Made by a program: the position numbers and the translations under genes
Notes under the pieces: generated by a model
What the model saw: only the letters and a program-made list of their open reading frames with translations
Databases searched by the model: none
Told to the model about the DNA's origin: nothing
Shown: in pieces, positions 50,575-59,416 of the stretch
Position numbering within the stretch: the first letter of the stretch is position 1
Layout: every line of letters starts with the position of its first letter
From: Vavraia culicis subsp. floridensis
Taxonomy: Eukaryota > Microsporidia > Pleistophoridae
Length of the DNA stretch: 64,000 bases
Assembly: GCF_000192795.1 (NCBI RefSeq)
Contig: NW_007360610.1
Span: forward strand, 82,890 to 146,889
Direction: 5' to 3'

Positions 50575-51405
50575 ATGCACATGCTTTCATTTGCTGCGCT
50601 AGAAATCGTAGTTTTAATGTTGGTTGTTGCAAATGCTACTGCATTGAGAATTAATAGAGCAAATAAGTGCGCAGTTGATGAGCAGAATAAGAAAGTTGAT
50701 GGCATCGATATGGGGTGCCAAACGAGTATTGCGAACAATCGTATCACAGGTGTTGACAAAGGTACAATGACAGAAGAAGATTTGATGGATGACGTGTTAC
50801 CAAATAGTAGTATGGATGCTGATCGAAGGATGAAATGTTCAAACGGATTGGAACGTGGTGCTGGATTATCTTTGGGTAGAACGACATGCGATAGATCGTT
50901 TTCTGTGCAGCAGAGCCATCAACACGATCTAAAGCATAACCAAGGCATGGTTGCACACCATAATGATTTGGATCGAGATGAAAAATCTGATGTATTTGAA
51001 CATGAGGTGTGCACCGCGTATGATGCCAATGAAAGGGGTGATGAAGTAGTTCATGGTGCAAATGATCATTCTACGTCACGTGCTTCGAATGCCATCCGGT
51101 TGAAAGCAAAAGTTGAAATGTGTCTCGAACGAGTAAAGAATATGATTTTAAACTGTTTTTCGTGCTATATGCAGTGGAAGGAAGCTGATGATATAGAAAC
51201 TGAAAATTTTATTGATGAATTAATCCCCGATGCGGCAGGTTTCGAAGATGCGGTCGATCAAGAATTGGAAGAGCCACAGGAGGGTCTTGGTGAATCGTTT
51301 GTGCGTCTTTTTCATGATTACACCACAGCTTCTTCGAATGATGAGGATGGTGAGTTTATGTTAGATGAGAATAATGAAGGTGATGTGTATGATATGGACG
51401 AATAA
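50575..51405 (+). CDS. Secreted acidic protein, probable paralogue of the 421-aa Cys-rich protein
   Basis: The 276-aa protein has a signal-like start (SFAALEIVVLMLVVANATA), scattered Cys, His/Asp-rich middle parts and a very acidic end (DENNEGDVYDMDE). It shares the ENFIDELIP / EEFIDEAID region and general order with the 421-aa protein, but lacks its C-terminal membrane helix, so it may be soluble. CCC at 50565-50567 supports ATG 50575. After the TAA the same frame continues 31 codons and repeats the GEFM.DEN words, which suggests recent truncation by a stop. Confidence 0.7.
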   Translation: MHMLSFAALEIVVLMLVVANATALRINRANKCAVDEQNKKVDGIDMGCQTSIANNRITGVDKGTMTEEDLMDDVLPNSSMDADRRMKCSNGLERGAGLSLGRTTCDRSFSVQQSHQHDLKHNQGMVAHHNDLDRDEKSDVFEHEVCTAYDANERGDEVVHGANDHSTSRASNAIRLKAKVEMCLERVKNMILNCFSCYMQWKEADDIETENFIDELIPDAAGFEDAVDQELEEPQEGLGESFVRLFHDYTTASSNDEDGEFMLDENNEGDVYDMDE

Positions 51406-51426
51406 GATGTGAACGGTGAGTTTATG
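51349..51426 (+). repeat. Imperfect 66-bp repeat spanning the stop codon
   Basis: GGTGAGTTTATG occurs at 51349-51360 and 51415-51426, followed by similar GATGAGAAT sequences. The TAA at 51403-51405 falls within the first repeat period, and the frame is the same on both sides. Confidence 0.8.
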
Positions 51427-52857
51427 CCCGATGAGAATGATCTAAATCTCCTGGATCATAGACAGAACAATTTTTATGGTCGGCAGATGGCGAGGCTATA
51501 GCGGGTAGCACCCATCAAAAAGGAACGATTGATTGATTTGAGGTGTAACTGAGCTGCTAATTAAATTATTTGATGATTTTGTATAAAATTAAAGGCATAC
51601 ATCGAATGTAACGATGAAATATTACGCCATGATCAAGCATCCACTGATCGTACAGCTCATTTTAATTTAAATTTATGTCGGTGAGTATGGCAGGTAAAAC
51701 CGTAACTATTCTTGTATAGCGGTGTTATACCTGTTAAATGACCGATTAGCAATTTTTTACCGTGTAATTGCTGTTAGTATGTGTGCTGCGTGGAGTAAAT
51801 TAAAGACAAGGAACAAAGGAAATGATAGAGGGAGGTGAAGAAGGACAGCAAACATATTTTAGATGAAAAGGTAGGGAAAGACGATGAGAAGAAAGGTGTG
51901 AACAAAAAACATACTTTTTAAGAAGGTGAAAAATAATAATTTAGGATGATATTGCATAGCGGTAAGAAATAGCACGGAGGTAGAAGAGGTGCAAAAAATA
52001 TGAGAACGGAACAGAAAAGGCAAACAGCGATTAAATGGTATAAAAGGCATACAACAACCACCAATAGTACAAGCATCACAACATCTTACCGAACATCAAT
52101 CAGGGAGTAATATGATGTGCGGGGAGATGATCACAGTGAAATTATTCGTGGATCACTTACAACAAACAAATATTTTCAATCACCGCTAGCAACAAAGTAC
52201 CACGTTATGCTTTTGTGGTAATTTATATTAATTCGTTCACTCAGATACTCTAATCTAACTCAAAACATCTACAAGTACCACATCGCTGTACATCATAATC
52301 CTTCAAACTTTAATTTTACGGTATTTTATCCGTTATTTGCCTCAATTACGTATGATTCATTAAATTTTGTTTCTTTCCTTGCACCGCTCTGCTCATCATT
52401 CCGATATATTAGAACACTGCGATATAATAGCGAATTATTAGATGTGCTGTTCTGTTTCCTTTCATCGCATCGCACTACTCCCATGTTTACGTATCTTCAC
52501 CAACCATTTTTTCTTTGCTATCAGTTACGTGGTAAAACGTCAAAATTAAAAATTTTTATCGTGTGATAGACCACGCTTTAGCGTACCGTAGCATATTTAC
52601 GCACCCGTACCAGTGAGCACATCAAGTATGGTGCACGTGCCAGGTGCACGTGCTGTTCCCTACCCACGCAATACGGCCGGTACCTCTCAGTGCCGTACTG
52701 TCTATCCAAAAATGTGCATGCACAAATAAAATTGCACGCTACCGCGTAGTTCATTGGCCATCGCCGTCAAAAAACAAATAATTGATCTGTTACACGTTCA
52801 CACATCAAAACAAAAAAGAAAAAAATCCCTTTAACCTCACAAACAAAAAAAAACAAA
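51406..52857. other. Intergenic spacer, right border of the accessory island
   Basis: About 1.45 kb. The first 96 bases continue the frame of the acidic protein. Base composition becomes GC-richer from about 52580, and a repeated CACGTG word lies near 52640. No other ORF is supported. Confidence 0.5.
52630..52653. promoter_or_regulatory. Repeated E-box-like palindrome upstream of V-ATPase subunit a
   Basis: GGTGCACGTGC occurs at 52630-52640 and 52643-52653, each holding a CACGTG core, about 205 bases before the V-ATPase start codon. CACGTG is a typical bHLH site in other eukaryotes; use here is inferred. Confidence 0.4.
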
Positions 52858-55578
52858 ATGTTTCTGCAATCAGAGAAAATGAGAAGAATATCGCTGTACA
52901 TCAACAAGGAGAATGTGAAACGGGCGCTTTACGAGCTGGGCAAGCTCAAGCTGATACAGTTCGTTGATCTTAACGCGCACTTGAAGAATGAGCAGCTGCC
53001 GTACAACAAGGAGATCCTGCACTACGAGAAGCTGCGCAGCAAGATAAACTTTCTGATGGGAGAGATTGAGGCGTACGACATGGAGGTGCACAGGAACGAG
53101 CACGTATTTGACGAAGACGCGATAGAGCGGCACTTCAATCGGCTGCTTGAGCTCAAGAGCATACGTGACGGTGCGCAGGAGCAGCTCACCAATCTGAGCG
53201 AGAACCTGTTCATTCTGGAGGAGATGAAGGAGCACGACTTCTCCTCCTCATCGTGCCTCACCGGTATAATTGACAATGACAAGGTGCTGCTGCTCAGGCG
53301 CATCCTCGAGAGCGTGCTCAAGAACAACCTCGTGATACACATGAAAACGGGCAGACGCACCGTGTTCGTGATATTTACGCACGGCGAGGAGGCATTCGAG
53401 AAGATAAAGAAGATCTGCGTGTCGTTCAACGCACGCATCTTCATGATGAAGAGCGAGGAAGAGCAGTCCGAGAAGCAGCCGAAGAACGAGGACAACGAAA
53501 AGAAGGACGAGGAGCAAAAGGAGGAGAACAAGGACAACAACAAGGGGGAGGAACATGAGGACGAGAATCAAACGAACATCCTGCGCGTGACAGCGCTCAT
53601 CCAGCAGTACCAGCACGTGCATGCCAACAATGAGAACAGCATAAAAAACGAGCTCGGAACAATTGCACAGCACATCCACACGTGGAAATACAAGACACGC
53701 CAAGTGCTGCGCATTCTTAAGACGCTCAACCGGTTGAGGGAGAGCACCGCATTTATTGGCGAGGGCTACGTGCCCGAGTCGAAGTTTCCGGTGTTTCAGA
53801 ACGCCGTTAACACAATCTGCGATGCGCACGGGCGTATCGCGTACGAAGAGCAGGTGCGTACGGGCGGTAACCTTGAGGTGAGTGTGCTCGTGACGGGTAA
53901 TAACAAGAAGAGAAGGCAGAAGAGGATGAATGAGCGGGAGATACGAAGGTTGATGAAAGGAGAGGGTAGCAACGGAGAGAATAGGGAAAATAAGATAGAG
54001 GATGAGAGGTACCTTGAAGTGGATGGCACGGGGAGCAGTGGACGGGCCAGGGAGAGGAGTGCTCCTGACATTGAAAGTGATGGGGAGAGGAGCTCAGATG
54101 CACAGTTGGATGGTATGAGCGAGGAGAAGGGTGGAGTGGCGTGTACCACAGATCGCAGCGCAGAGCAGCGAGAGAAGGCCAGGGATGTGAATCAGGCCGA
54201 TGATGCGGAGAGCGATGCGTCCAATTCAAGCGGAGAGAAAACGCACAAAAACGGAGATAAAACACGCCCAAGTGGTGGCAACGTTCAACACCGTACCGAC
54301 CAGTACGAGCAAACCAGGAACAAACGCAGGAGCACAAAAATCGATTCCGATCTCCCACACAAAACTGAAAACTCATCGCTCAGCAACTCGATGGAGGACA
54401 TCCACGCAGCAAGAGCACAAAACGAGGATCACAAAGTGCAAGAAAACGAAATGCCGCCCACGTTCTTCCGCACAAACATTTTCACACGGCCGTTCCAGGA
54501 GATGAACGATGTGTACGGCGTGCCATCGTACCGCGAGATAAATCCGGCACCGTTCACCATCATCACCTTTCCATTTCTGTTCGGTGCCATGTTTGGTGAC
54601 GTGGGGCACGGCCTGATCCTGGTGCTGATAGCGGTGCTGTTCATAAGACGGCCCGAGCTTGCGCGTGTGCACGAGATGGTAGAGATGGTGGTGAATGGCC
54701 GGTATATGCTGCTTGCGTGTGGCGTGATGAGCATGTACTTTGGGCTGCTCTACTCTGAGTTCTTCGGCGTGGTGATGCCGCTGTTCAAGTTTGGAGGTGT
54801 TACGTACTTTGGGGTTGACCCGTCGTGGCACGAGGCGAAGAACGGCATGAACCTGATGAACTCGCTCAAGATGAAGATGAGCGTGGTGATTGGCACGGTG
54901 CACATGGGCCTGGGACTGTGCCTGGCAGCGTTTAACACGGTGCTCACCCGTGACAAGCTGCTGTTCTACTGCAAGGTGCTGCCACGCATTCTCTCGTTTG
55001 CGTGCTTCGCGGGCTACCTGAGCGTGCTCATTGTTGTGAAGTGGATACGTCCGTTCAAGCCGAGCATCATCAACACCATCGTGCTGATGTTCACCGATCC
55101 GTTCAAGGCCGAGTTCTTCTATCCGGGCCAGCTGTACGTGCAGCTGTTCATGCTTGCGCTGTTTGCGGTCTGCATGCCGTGGATGATGGTGTCGTATCCG
55201 ATCATGCTGTTCATCAAGCACAAGCGGAAGAACCTGTCCGATGTCATCATACATTTCGGGATAGAGGCCATTGAGTTCAACATCGGTCTCATCTCCAATA
55301 TCAGCTCGTATTTGCGTATCTGGGCGGTGTCGCTCGCGCATTCCCAGCTCACCGGCATTATACACAAGTATACGATGGGGAGTGCGAACGTGATTGTAAG
55401 GATTGTGAGCGCACCTGTGTGGCTGCTTGCAACGATGGTGCTTATGGTAGCGCTTGAGGGGCTGAGCAGCTCGTTGCATGCCATGCGGCTCAATTGGATT
55501 GAATTTAATTCGAAGTTTTACGATGGACAGGGCAATCCGTTCCAGCCCCTTAACTTCGATGAGGACAGCGATGTGTAA
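52858..55578 (+). CDS. VPH1: V-type proton ATPase subunit a (Vph1/Stv1 family)
   Basis: The 906-aa protein has an N-terminal cytosolic half, then membrane helices from about residue 565 (FTIITFPFLFGAMFGDVGHG). SSYLRIWAVSLAHSQL holds the essential proton-path Arg, here R820, equivalent to yeast R735. The subunit forms the half-channels next to the c-ring. Two charged inserts are unusual: about residues 198-236 (Glu/Lys/Asn repeats) and about 345-530. Together they make the N-half larger and low-complexity. A poly-A rich leader precedes ATG 52858. Codons are strongly GC-ended, giving long antisense shadow frames. Confidence 0.95.
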   Translation: MFLQSEKMRRISLYINKENVKRALYELGKLKLIQFVDLNAHLKNEQLPYNKEILHYEKLRSKINFLMGEIEAYDMEVHRNEHVFDEDAIERHFNRLLELKSIRDGAQEQLTNLSENLFILEEMKEHDFSSSSCLTGIIDNDKVLLLRRILESVLKNNLVIHMKTGRRTVFVIFTHGEEAFEKIKKICVSFNARIFMMKSEEEQSEKQPKNEDNEKKDEEQKEENKDNNKGEEHEDENQTNILRVTALIQQYQHVHANNENSIKNELGTIAQHIHTWKYKTRQVLRILKTLNRLRESTAFIGEGYVPESKFPVFQNAVNTICDAHGRIAYEEQVRTGGNLEVSVLVTGNNKKRRQKRMNEREIRRLMKGEGSNGENRENKIEDERYLEVDGTGSSGRARERSAPDIESDGERSSDAQLDGMSEEKGGVACTTDRSAEQREKARDVNQADDAESDASNSSGEKTHKNGDKTRPSGGNVQHRTDQYEQTRNKRRSTKIDSDLPHKTENSSLSNSMEDIHAARAQNEDHKVQENEMPPTFFRTNIFTRPFQEMNDVYGVPSYREINPAPFTIITFPFLFGAMFGDVGHGLILVLIAVLFIRRPELARVHEMVEMVVNGRYMLLACGVMSMYFGLLYSEFFGVVMPLFKFGGVTYFGVDPSWHEAKNGMNLMNSLKMKMSVVIGTVHMGLGLCLAAFNTVLTRDKLLFYCKVLPRILSFACFAGYLSVLIVVKWIRPFKPSIINTIVLMFTDPFKAEFFYPGQLYVQLFMLALFAVCMPWMMVSYPIMLFIKHKRKNLSDVIIHFGIEAIEFNIGLISNISSYLRIWAVSLAHSQLTGIIHKYTMGSANVIVRIVSAPVWLLATMVLMVALEGLSSSLHAMRLNWIEFNSKFYDGQGNPFQPLNFDEDSDV

Positions 55579-55977
55579 GCGGGGTGTGCAGGACTGTTCT
55601 GTGCGCAGGGTGTTTATGGTATGAAATGTTTGGTGCGTGGTGCTGTGCGGTGCCACGTAGTACCGTAGTCAAGCACCACGATATATCAGCGATGTGCTCC
55701 TGTAAGGTGTAGATAGAGATGAGTGCTAATTAAAATGAATTTTACGAATGCAGCCACTGCTTGGTAGGACCTATGCGATGAACATGTTCAGCATTTGCCA
55801 CGCTCTGTAATGCGCACTATTGCCGTTATTAACGGTGCAATTTGTGCTATCATATAAATAAATAATACGTGTTGTGGATGACAGCCTCTGCCAATAAGTT
55901 GGTAAGCATCTTCTCCAAATAACAGAAATGCCAAGCACACGATTTAAAGCATTGGTAGTTACGGCAGCAATTCTTTC
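55579..55977. other. Intergenic spacer
   Basis: 3' flank of V-ATPase subunit a, with scattered GGTGC and CACG words and no supportable ORF. Confidence 0.45.
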
Positions 55978-56087
55978 GCATTTAATCGCACCTTCCCGAT
56001 TTATTCCCGCGTTTGATTGCACCTCCCGATTTATTCCTGCGTTTGATTGCACCTCCCCGATTTATTCCTGCGTTTAACCGCACCCCC
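55978..56087 (+). promoter_or_regulatory. Tandemly repeated start-proximal element (3.5 copies of about 30 bp)
   Basis: Units at 55978-56008, 56009-56038, 56039-56069 and a partial 56070-56087 share GCGTTTGATTGCACCTCCC and GATTTATTCC. Each holds a CCC motif, and the last runs into ATG 56088. So the promoter or start-proximal block of the RPA43-like gene has been multiplied. Confidence 0.85.
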
Positions 56088-56450
56088 ATGAAGTTCTACA
56101 AAACACTCATCTCCATAGCAATGTCATCACCCCCCACCAACATACAATCCGCAGCAATTCGCACCCTCTCCACGTACCTTTTAAAATACTCCTCAAAACT
56201 AAACGGCATTCTCCTCTCATACACCCTGTTAGGTACCACCGAAGAGTACACCATGGTGTACGACAGTGCTGAGGTGGTAGGTACCTTTCTGGTTGAGTGT
56301 GTTGTTATGGAGGTGTGCGGTGATGTGGTTGAGGTTGTTGATGGGTACGCGGTTGGAGTGTTTTATGTGGGAGATTGCACACATTTTCATGTGAAGGGGG
56401 TTGTACAGGGAAAGGGGAATGCTGAGTTGGTAGGTGATAAGCTTAACTAG
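56088..56450 (+). CDS. RPA43/RPC25/RPB7-like RNA polymerase stalk subunit, minimal form
   Basis: The 120-aa protein starts MKFYKTLISIAMSSPP and has LLKYSSKLNGILLSYTLL, matching the N-terminal pattern of Pol I A43 (LLxKYxxxxxGVVLxY). A beta-rich part with GDVVEVVDGY and CTHFHVKGVV resembles the start of the OB domain. A43 bridges Pol I to Rrn3. It is far shorter than yeast A43 (over 300 aa), so much of the OB and tail is missing. The frame is open to 56013, but ATG 56088 directly follows CCCCC. The assignment is by pattern only. Confidence 0.5.
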   Translation: MKFYKTLISIAMSSPPTNIQSAAIRTLSTYLLKYSSKLNGILLSYTLLGTTEEYTMVYDSAEVVGTFLVECVVMEVCGDVVEVVDGYAVGVFYVGDCTHFHVKGVVQGKGNAELVGDKLN

Positions 56451-56880
56451 CGGTGCGGTGTATTACGATCGTGGTGTGGTACTGTAGCGGTACGGTACAC
56501 CAAATTAAACACATTCCAATGTTACGGTAGCATACATCCGTACGGTACCCTTTACGTGCCGTAGCATTCCAAGGTTCTTTATTATCATTTTACGTTATTT
56601 GTTATTTTATTGGTATTAGTGTGGTGTTTGCGATATTGTTGTTGTTTATGGTACTGGCAGAGCGTACGGTATTACTGATAGAGCGTACGATACTACTTGT
56701 AGACCATACGGTATTACTGACAGATCACGCTAGCATAAAATACTACGCTAGCATAAAATACCATACCATGTTAAATTACCATACCATATTAAATTACCAT
56801 AACATGTTAAATTACCATAACATGTTAAAAATACCACGCTAGCATCAAATACCCTGCTAGTACACCATTCATCAACCTCT
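56451..56880. repeat. Mosaic of short tandem repeats (21, 18 and 18 bp)
   Basis: Three families abut: a 21-bp unit with GTACGGTATTACTG in about three copies (56658-56720), an 18-bp unit ACGCTAGCATAAAATAC in two copies (56727-56762) with another after the next block, and an 18-bp unit ATACCATGTTAAATTACC in four copies (56763-56835). A frame from ATG 56648 (64 codons) passes through because the periods are multiples of three; it is read as a by-product. Confidence 0.85.
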
Positions 56881-58161
56881 TCATATGTCGTACGAAAAGA
56901 CCGCGATCTCAGCACACGAACTACGCTTGCACCCCACCACTATTCTGCTCTCAGTACAGTACACCTTGTAAACACTGCTCAGGTTATCAATCAGCGTTCT
57001 CTTGAACTGTGCGTCCCTCAAATCATACACCTTCACCCTGTTATGCACACCAACAAACAAACAATCATTCTTAAGTGCTATCGTGGTGATCGGCATGTTC
57101 TCCACAATCTTATCACGCAGTGTGCCGGTGTGCAGGTCCCATATGCAAATATGGCCATCTGCTCCGGCACTCACGAGCAGGTGATCTATTCGGTGCACGG
57201 GATCACTCGTTAGCTCTAGCCATGCTACGATCGAGCGGTGGGCGTGCAGCGTGGTGATGAACTGCCCCTTTATGTCCGACACGTGGATGAACGAGTCCTG
57301 GCCCCCAGATATTATGTGGTTCCTGCCTATCAGCACGGAGTACACGCGCAGCAGATGCGATTTGAGCCTGCGCACCATGGCACCCTTGGGATAGTCCCAC
57401 AGAATGACCGTGCCATCGTACGAGCCTGACACGAGCATGGAGTGGTACACATCTATGCACCGCACACTCTCCGCGTGTCCCTTCAGGGTGTGCAGCAGCA
57501 CACCATCCATGCTCCACACCTTGATCGTGCTGTCACGTGCACCCGACACGATGTACTCCTTGTACACCTTCAGGCAGCGTACGGTTGACCGGTGGCCCTT
57601 AAGGTGCCGCAACGGCCATCCCGTCACAAAGTCCCACACACGTATGCTCTTGTCGGTGCTGCCACTCACAATCACATCCTTGTGCCACTGAAATGTCCAT
57701 ACACCCCCGAAATGGCCCACCAGGTTCTTTCGCAGACAGCCGTTCACATCAAAGATTTTTATGCTCTGGTCATCCGATGACACCACGATGTACCGGTCAT
57801 TGCACTGTGCGTGTGTTATGTCCGGCTGGTTGGTGCTGAACACCGTTCTGCTCTCCATGTGGCCGCTCATCCAGCACCGGCGTATCCGGCAGTACTGCCT
57901 GTACACCGCGAAGTACCCGTCACTCTTTTCCACCCGCCGCGTTGATACGTTGCTCAGCATGCACTTGCTGTGCCACAGCACGTAGTTGCTTGTTATCTTT
58001 GTCTGCAGCTCTCTGAGCCTGCTCAGATTTTTTATGTTTGCGAGTGGCAGGGGGATGAGCACCTTGGATAGCAGCTCGTTGGGCAATTTATGCAATGAGT
58101 TTGTTATTTTTATGCGTTTCTTTGTGTTTGTCATGCAGTGCGGTGCGTTTTTAGGAGGCAT
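56881..58161 (-). CDS. CDC4: Cdc4/Fbw7-like F-box and WD40 protein
   Basis: The 426-aa protein has an F-box at about 23-67 (LHKLPNELLSKVLIPLPL), then a WD40 propeller with repeats such as SGSTDKSIRVWD, SGARDSTIKVWS and SGSYDGTVILWD. Order and motifs follow Cdc4/Fbw7/Pop1 substrate receptors of SCF ubiquitin ligases, which bind phosphodegrons of cell-cycle regulators. It is much shorter than yeast Cdc4 (779 aa), having lost the N-terminal region. CACCCCCTTAC precedes ATG 58161. Rbx1 lies next upstream on the same strand. It may be another F-box/WD40 member such as Met30. Confidence 0.85.
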   Translation of the reverse strand: MPPKNAPHCMTNTKKRIKITNSLHKLPNELLSKVLIPLPLANIKNLSRLRELQTKITSNYVLWHSKCMLSNVSTRRVEKSDGYFAVYRQYCRIRRCWMSGHMESRTVFSTNQPDITHAQCNDRYIVVSSDDQSIKIFDVNGCLRKNLVGHFGGVWTFQWHKDVIVSGSTDKSIRVWDFVTGWPLRHLKGHRSTVRCLKVYKEYIVSGARDSTIKVWSMDGVLLHTLKGHAESVRCIDVYHSMLVSGSYDGTVILWDYPKGAMVRRLKSHLLRVYSVLIGRNHIISGGQDSFIHVSDIKGQFITTLHAHRSIVAWLELTSDPVHRIDHLLVSAGADGHICIWDLHTGTLRDKIVENMPITTIALKNDCLFVGVHNRVKVYDLRDAQFKRTLIDNLSSVYKVYCTESRIVVGCKRSSCAEIAVFSYDI

Positions 58162-58260
58162 TTATTTGTTGTAAGGGGGTGATCATTTTGAACAGAACGA
58201 TTGAATTAAATATGAGGCATAGAACCAGGTGGTGGTTGAGCGAGGCACGAAGTGTGGTTA
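58162..58260. other. Short spacer upstream of the Cdc4-like gene
   Basis: 5' flank with GGGGG at 58175-58179 on the plus strand, followed by the 28-bp repeat array. Confidence 0.5.
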
Positions 58261-58414
58261 GATTGACGAGCGGAATGAAATGCCATCAGACTGACGAGCG
58301 GAATGAAATGCCATCAGACTGACGAGCGGAATGAAATGCCATCAGACTGACGAGCGGAATGAAATGCCATCAGACTGACGAGCGGAATGAAATGCCATCA
58401 GATTGACGAGCGGT
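58261..58414. repeat. 28-bp tandem repeat, five full copies plus a partial
   Basis: Copies start at 58261, 58289, 58317, 58345 and 58373, with a broken sixth at 58401. Each begins GA(C/T)TGACGAGCGGAATGAA. They are almost identical, so the array is recent. It lies 100 bases upstream of the Cdc4-like start codon and downstream of Rbx1. Confidence 0.97.
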
Positions 58415-58819
58415 ACAAATGCGATTAATTACATCAAACATTTCTAAAAGCACGCTCAGATTGATCTACTTTCTGGTGGCAGGTACCCGTCCTATATCAC
58501 TCATGAACATAATGTACAAATTAGCAGCATGGTATACATCCCATAACTTTACTTTGTTTGTTACAGTTCATTAATTTCTTTGCACACGCAACCAGAGAAT
58601 ATCAAATCAAGAGCTGATCCTGCTCATGCACGTTTCCTGTTTTTATTCGCAATTATGAGCAGAAAATCGAACTATCCAATTCTTGCATGCTGCTACGTAA
58701 AATAATAGAAAATTACTTTTAATGGCAAAAAGGATTTAACACACAAAGCAGGTACTTAAACCGCAAATACCGCTTATCACCATTTAATACATCGTACTCT
58801 ACCAACACTCACCACACTA
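58415..58819. other. Intergenic spacer
   Basis: AT-rich; no supportable ORF. Includes the 3' flank of the Rbx1 gene. Confidence 0.5.
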
Positions 58820-59098
58820 TCACTTACCAACACCATGGTTAAACTCCCATTTCTGCGTGTCCAACGGGCAAATAGGCTTAGACTTCAACCACTGCGATAT
58901 ACAGTGCGAATGAAACGCATGATTGCACATTCCCCATGCTATCGTGCACTCGGTGGTTACCGCTCGGCCGGTCTGGCATTCTATGCACGTGTCCATTATA
59001 TGGTTGCGGCATATTGCACAGTTCTCTACTTGGGTGTCTAAGGACCACAGGGCCACGGGTGTGAAGCTGAGTATTTCTATTGTTGGTTTTTTTGTCAT
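58820..59098 (-). CDS. RBX1: Rbx1/Roc1/Hrt1 RING-H2 protein
   Basis: The 92-aa protein is a near-canonical Rbx1: the N-terminal strand [17 protein letters not shown] that pairs with cullin, then [32 protein letters not shown], and CPLD with the Asp zinc ligand typical of Rbx1. It recruits the E2 to SCF and other cullin ligases. The frame is open to 59179, but ATG 59098 starts the conserved part and follows CCCCTCCCCTGCCCC. The upstream codons are repeat-derived. The Cdc4-like gene is its neighbour on the same strand. Confidence 0.97.
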   Translation of the reverse strand: MTKKPTIEILSFTPVALWSLDTQVENCAICRNHIMDTCIECQTGRAVTTECTIAWGMCNHAFHSHCISQWLKSKPICPLDTQKWEFNHGVGK

Positions 59099-59200
59099 TT
59101 TTTGTTTTGTGGGGCAGGGGAGGGGCGCAATAAATAGGATGAAGAGCGGTGCAATAAATAGGATGAGTGAGCGGTGCAATAAATAGGATGAGTGAGCGGT
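59099..59200 (-). promoter_or_regulatory. Start-proximal region of RBX1 with tandem 24/25-bp repeats
   Basis: Three G-runs (59111-59114, 59117-59120, 59122-59125; C-runs on the coding strand) lie before the start. Upstream are three tandem units at 59127-59150, 59151-59175 and 59176-59200, each GCAATAAATAGGATGA(A/GT)GA on the plus strand. The minus-strand reading CTATTTATTGCACCGC resembles the units before the RPA43-like gene. Confidence 0.8.
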
Positions 59201-59416
59201 GTTAGAGAGGAAGTAATCAATGGGGGTGTTAGAGGAGAGTATTCAATAAAAAAATATGGCAGTAAAAAATGGGAAATAAAAGGTAACTTGCTCATGTGTA
59301 CTACACGGCATTAGCGACCATGAAGGGTAATAAACCACGCAGAAGAATGCAACAATACGGTAGAACGGTACTGCACTGGTACCTCTTGCATTCCTAGCTG
59401 TAAAACAGTCCTTTAC
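59201..59416. other. Spacer
   Basis: AT-rich 3' flank of the coiled-coil gene. Nothing else is seen. Confidence 0.5.

Noticed and set aside
54373..55656. 427-codon minus-strand frame opposite V-ATPase subunit a
   Set aside because: His/Arg/Gln-rich shadow of the conserved membrane domain; no independent evidence.
56621..56842. 73-codon repeat frame
   Set aside because: Begins with GTG and consists of tandem repeats with periods divisible by three; treated as repeat DNA.
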